This document shows, piece by piece, positions 19,679-21,595 of a DNA stretch of 21,595 nt. This DNA comes from Pseudomonadota bacterium (GTDB taxonomy: Bacteria; Desulfobacterota; Desulfovibrionia; Desulfovibrionales; Desulfovibrionaceae). Each line of letters opens with the position of its first letter. The first letter of the stretch is position 1. The notes under the pieces are model-generated. The model saw only the letters and a list, made by a program, of their open reading frames with translations. It had not been told where the DNA came from and did no database searches. The DNA lies in contig JAEXRD010000054.1 in assembly GCA_023438245.1 (NCBI GenBank), positions 1 to 21,595 of the forward strand, written 5' to 3'. A program made the translations under genes and the position numbers.

Positions 19679-21424
19679 ATGTCCAGCCAGTCCAGCCACG
19701 AATTCTACGGACCCGACATGTCCAAGATGCCGCCGCTGCGCGCCATCGCCGAGACGCTGATCCTCGACCCGCGCGTGCGCACCGTCAGCGCCGCCGAGGC
19801 CTACAAGCTGGCCTGCGAGCAGCACGACGTGGCCGCCACCGACATGCCCATCTACCCCCCCGCGGCCAAGCGCCTGGGCCTGAAGCGCGGGGCCAAGGTG
19901 CTGAACAACTGCCATGGCCGCATCGTGGGCCGCAGCGCCAATGCCCGCCGCTTCTACAACGCGCTCTCCGCCACGGAGCAGCAGAAGGTGCTGGGCGACA
20001 TCCGCGAGGCCATGTTCGACTTCCAGAAGCGCCCGCTCATCAAGGCCCACGCCATCCTCGGCCTGGACCGCGACCTGATGATCAAGGCCACGCTGGTGGG
20101 CGGCGTGGACGACGCGGTGAACATCTTCAACTGGCTGGCCAACTTCACCCCCTACGACGAGTTGGCCAAGGAGTATGAGAAGAGCCCCAGGCTGCCCATC
20201 CAGGACATCCTGGTCATCGGCGACAACCTCTGGAGCAACCTCGATCCCTTCTACCACAACCACGGCGGCCCGCAGCTGGCCCTGGTGGACGAGAAGGCCA
20301 ACGTCATCTTCAACCTGGGCATGCGCTACTTCGGCGAGCGCAAGAAGGGCACCCTGACCCTGGCCTGGACCAGCGGCATGCGCTTAGGCATGGCCGCCTG
20401 CCACGGCGGCATCAAGGAGATCGACTTCTCCGCCTGCAAGGAGGCCGCGGCCAAGAAGGTCGGCAAGCGCAGCGTGGCCTTCTTCGGCCTGTCCGGCACG
20501 GGCAAAAGCTCGCACACCAACAGCGCCGACAACGGCGGCACCCTGCCCAAGGGCTTCAAGAAAGTTGTCCTGCACGACGACGCCTTCCAGATCGACGTGG
20601 ACCAGAAGGTCTGCCGCGTGTGGGAGCCCACGCTGTTCGACAAGACCGACTCCCGCCCGCTGGGCCACGAGGACTGGCGCTACATCATCAGCGTCATGAA
20701 CCACGGGCTCATCGCCAAGGACGGCAAGGTGCTGCCCCTGGGCCAGGACCTGCGCAACTCCAACGGTCGCGCCCTGTTCGACCGCGACCTGCTGGGCGCC
20801 TACGTGAACCGCTGCGGCTTCCCGGACACCATCTGCTGGCTGATGAAGGACTCCTGCCTGCCGCCGGTGATGCGCTTCACCGACCCGGCCCTGGCCGTGG
20901 CCATGGGCGCAAGCCTCATGACCCGCCGCAACCGCGCCGAGAACGTGCCCGAGGAAGAACTGCAGAAGCTCGTGTTCGTGCCCTTCGCCAACCCCTTCCG
21001 GGTTTACGAGCTGTGGCGCGACGTGCAGGCCTTCACCAAGGTGTTCACCCACGGGGCCACGGGCTACTGCTTCAACTCCGGCGGGTTCTGGAAGTCCAGC
21101 GACGTGGACCTGCGGCCCATCCCGCTCAAGACCTCGCTCACCATCCAGAGCGCCATCCTGCTCAACAAGCTTTCCTGGGAAGACCTGGACTTCCTGCCCG
21201 GCGCGCAGATTCCCACCCAGAAGAGCATCGAGGCCCTGCTGCCGGGCTACTACGACGCCTACCACCCGGCCCTGGTGGAGAACCGCGCGGCCTACCAGGC
21301 CACCCTGCGCGGTCGCTTCCGCCAGCGCACCATGTTCCTGCAGTCCAGCGACCTGCACGACAAGCCCGGCCTGCTGCTCAGCCTCATCAACGCCCTGGGC
21401 ATCAAGGGCGCGGACGAGGAGTAG
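19679..21424 (+). CDS. pckA: Phosphoenolpyruvate carboxykinase (ATP), divergent form
   Basis: 581 residues, somewhat longer than most bacterial ATP-type enzymes. The P-loop FFGLSGTGKSS (268-278) matches the PEPCK-specific kinase-1a motif FFGLSGTGKTT, and LHDDAFQID (298-306) stands at the place of the metal-binding IGDDEH kinase-2 motif. The usual HCSAN block just before the P-loop is not recognisable; CHGG lies at 241-244. The enzyme converts oxaloacetate plus ATP to PEP, CO2 and ADP in the cytoplasm, linking the C4 pool to gluconeogenesis. AAGGAGC, 7-8 nt before the ATG, fixes the start. Family membership is clear from the P-loop; full activity should not be taken for granted given the divergence. 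Confidence 0.85.
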   Translation: MSSQSSHEFYGPDMSKMPPLRAIAETLILDPRVRTVSAAEAYKLACEQHDVAATDMPIYPPAAKRLGLKRGAKVLNNCHGRIVGRSANARRFYNALSATEQQKVLGDIREAMFDFQKRPLIKAHAILGLDRDLMIKATLVGGVDDAVNIFNWLANFTPYDELAKEYEKSPRLPIQDILVIGDNLWSNLDPFYHNHGGPQLALVDEKANVIFNLGMRYFGERKKGTLTLAWTSGMRLGMAACHGGIKEIDFSACKEAAAKKVGKRSVAFFGLSGTGKSSHTNSADNGGTLPKGFKKVVLHDDAFQIDVDQKVCRVWEPTLFDKTDSRPLGHEDWRYIISVMNHGLIAKDGKVLPLGQDLRNSNGRALFDRDLLGAYVNRCGFPDTICWLMKDSCLPPVMRFTDPALAVAMGASLMTRRNRAENVPEEELQKLVFVPFANPFRVYELWRDVQAFTKVFTHGATGYCFNSGGFWKSSDVDLRPIPLKTSLTIQSAILLNKLSWEDLDFLPGAQIPTQKSIEALLPGYYDAYHPALVENRAAYQATLRGRFRQRTMFLQSSDLHDKPGLLLSLINALGIKGADEE

Positions 21425-21471
21425 GAGGCGAGACGGGGTGTAGCCGGGGGAGGGGCGAAACTTTTTTCAAA

Positions 21472-21595
21472 GGCTCTTGACTAGGAAAGCCACCAGTGAA
21501 CTGGTAGGAACCTAGGAATGGCGCCACAAAACAAGTACATCCTCCGCTCGAAAATTTCAGAGGCGAAAACCAGGCAGTTGGTGAGGCTTTTCGTC
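21472..21595 (+). mobile_element. Left end of an insertion sequence (probably IS1595 family), cut by the window edge
   Basis: The block starting GGCTCTTGACTAGGAAAGCC at 21472, shortly before a transposase start, looks like an IS end that includes a TTGAC promoter box. The boundary is a guess, because the other end and the target duplication are outside the window. The element lies within 50 nt of the pckA stop, where a pckA terminator would be expected; no good terminator hairpin is seen there, only T6 at 21462-21467. Confidence 0.55.
21518..21595 (+). CDS. Transposase, first 26 codons (IS1595-like)
   Basis: An open frame begins at ATG 21518 and runs to the window end without a stop. The peptide has NKYILRSKISEAKTRQLVRLF, whose order (KY, RS.IS, K.R.L..LF) matches the conserved start of IS1595/IS1016-type transposases, a zinc-ribbon and DDE family. 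AGGA lies directly upstream. The identification rests on 26 residues, so confidence is moderate; its less G+C-rich codon use compared with pckA supports a foreign origin. Confidence 0.62.
   Translation, partial: MAPQNKYILRSKISEAKTRQLVRLFV

Overview
The window looks like chromosome from a G+C-rich sulfate-reducing bacterium of the Desulfovibrio group (Desulfovibrionales). The main evidence is a complete hmc operon: a 16-haem cytochrome HmcA and the transmembrane redox complex HmcB-F, followed by Rrf2. This is a hallmark cluster of these organisms. No rRNA, tRNA, CRISPR array or prophage structure was found.

Positions 1-8299 are all on the minus strand. Read in the direction of transcription: hmcA (8299-6614), hmcB, hmcC, the small hmcD (4334-4185), hmcE, hmcF, a terminator-like hairpin, then rrf2 (1965-1549). 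Beyond rrf2 is the 5' part of a chemoreceptor (1393 to the window edge) with a sigma-28-like promoter and a CZB-like zinc-site pattern in its periplasmic domain. HmcA is periplasmic. HmcB (Tat-type leader, four 4Fe-4S clusters), HmcC (NrfD-like), HmcD and HmcE (b-type) make up the membrane part, and HmcF (CCG and 4Fe-4S) is the cytoplasmic part. The complex moves electrons between periplasmic cytochromes and the cytoplasm. The rrf1 response regulator that lies between hmcF and rrf2 in D. vulgaris is absent.

Positions 8300-11826 are accessory and regulatory. A 460-nt divergent intergenic region carries a perfect CRP/HcpR-type palindrome. It separates hmcA from a bacteriohemerythrin gene (+). 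That gene converges with a minus-strand pair encoding an exported protein and a membrane GGDEF protein that lacks the catalytic motif but keeps the RxxD inhibitory-site motif. A short unknown protein and a CI/S24-like repressor follow. The repressor has a strong sigma-70 promoter, a very good intrinsic terminator, and three evenly spaced GAACGG half-sites upstream.

Positions 12276-21424 are on the plus strand: a phosphomannomutase/phosphoglucomutase, a MacA-like membrane fusion protein joined stop-to-start to a MacB/LolD-like ATPase (no permease gene follows), a large membrane diguanylate cyclase with a cysteine-rich linker, an Elp3-like radical SAM protein that may be translated from a leaderless mRNA, and a divergent ATP-type PEP carboxykinase. 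The right edge cuts into an insertion sequence whose first 26 codons resemble an IS1595-family transposase.

The themes are redox and O2/NO-related functions (Hmc, Rrf2, hemerythrin, HcpR-like site) and c-di-GMP signalling (one apparently active cyclase and one apparently catalytically dead GGDEF protein). All family assignments come from reading motifs; no database search was run.
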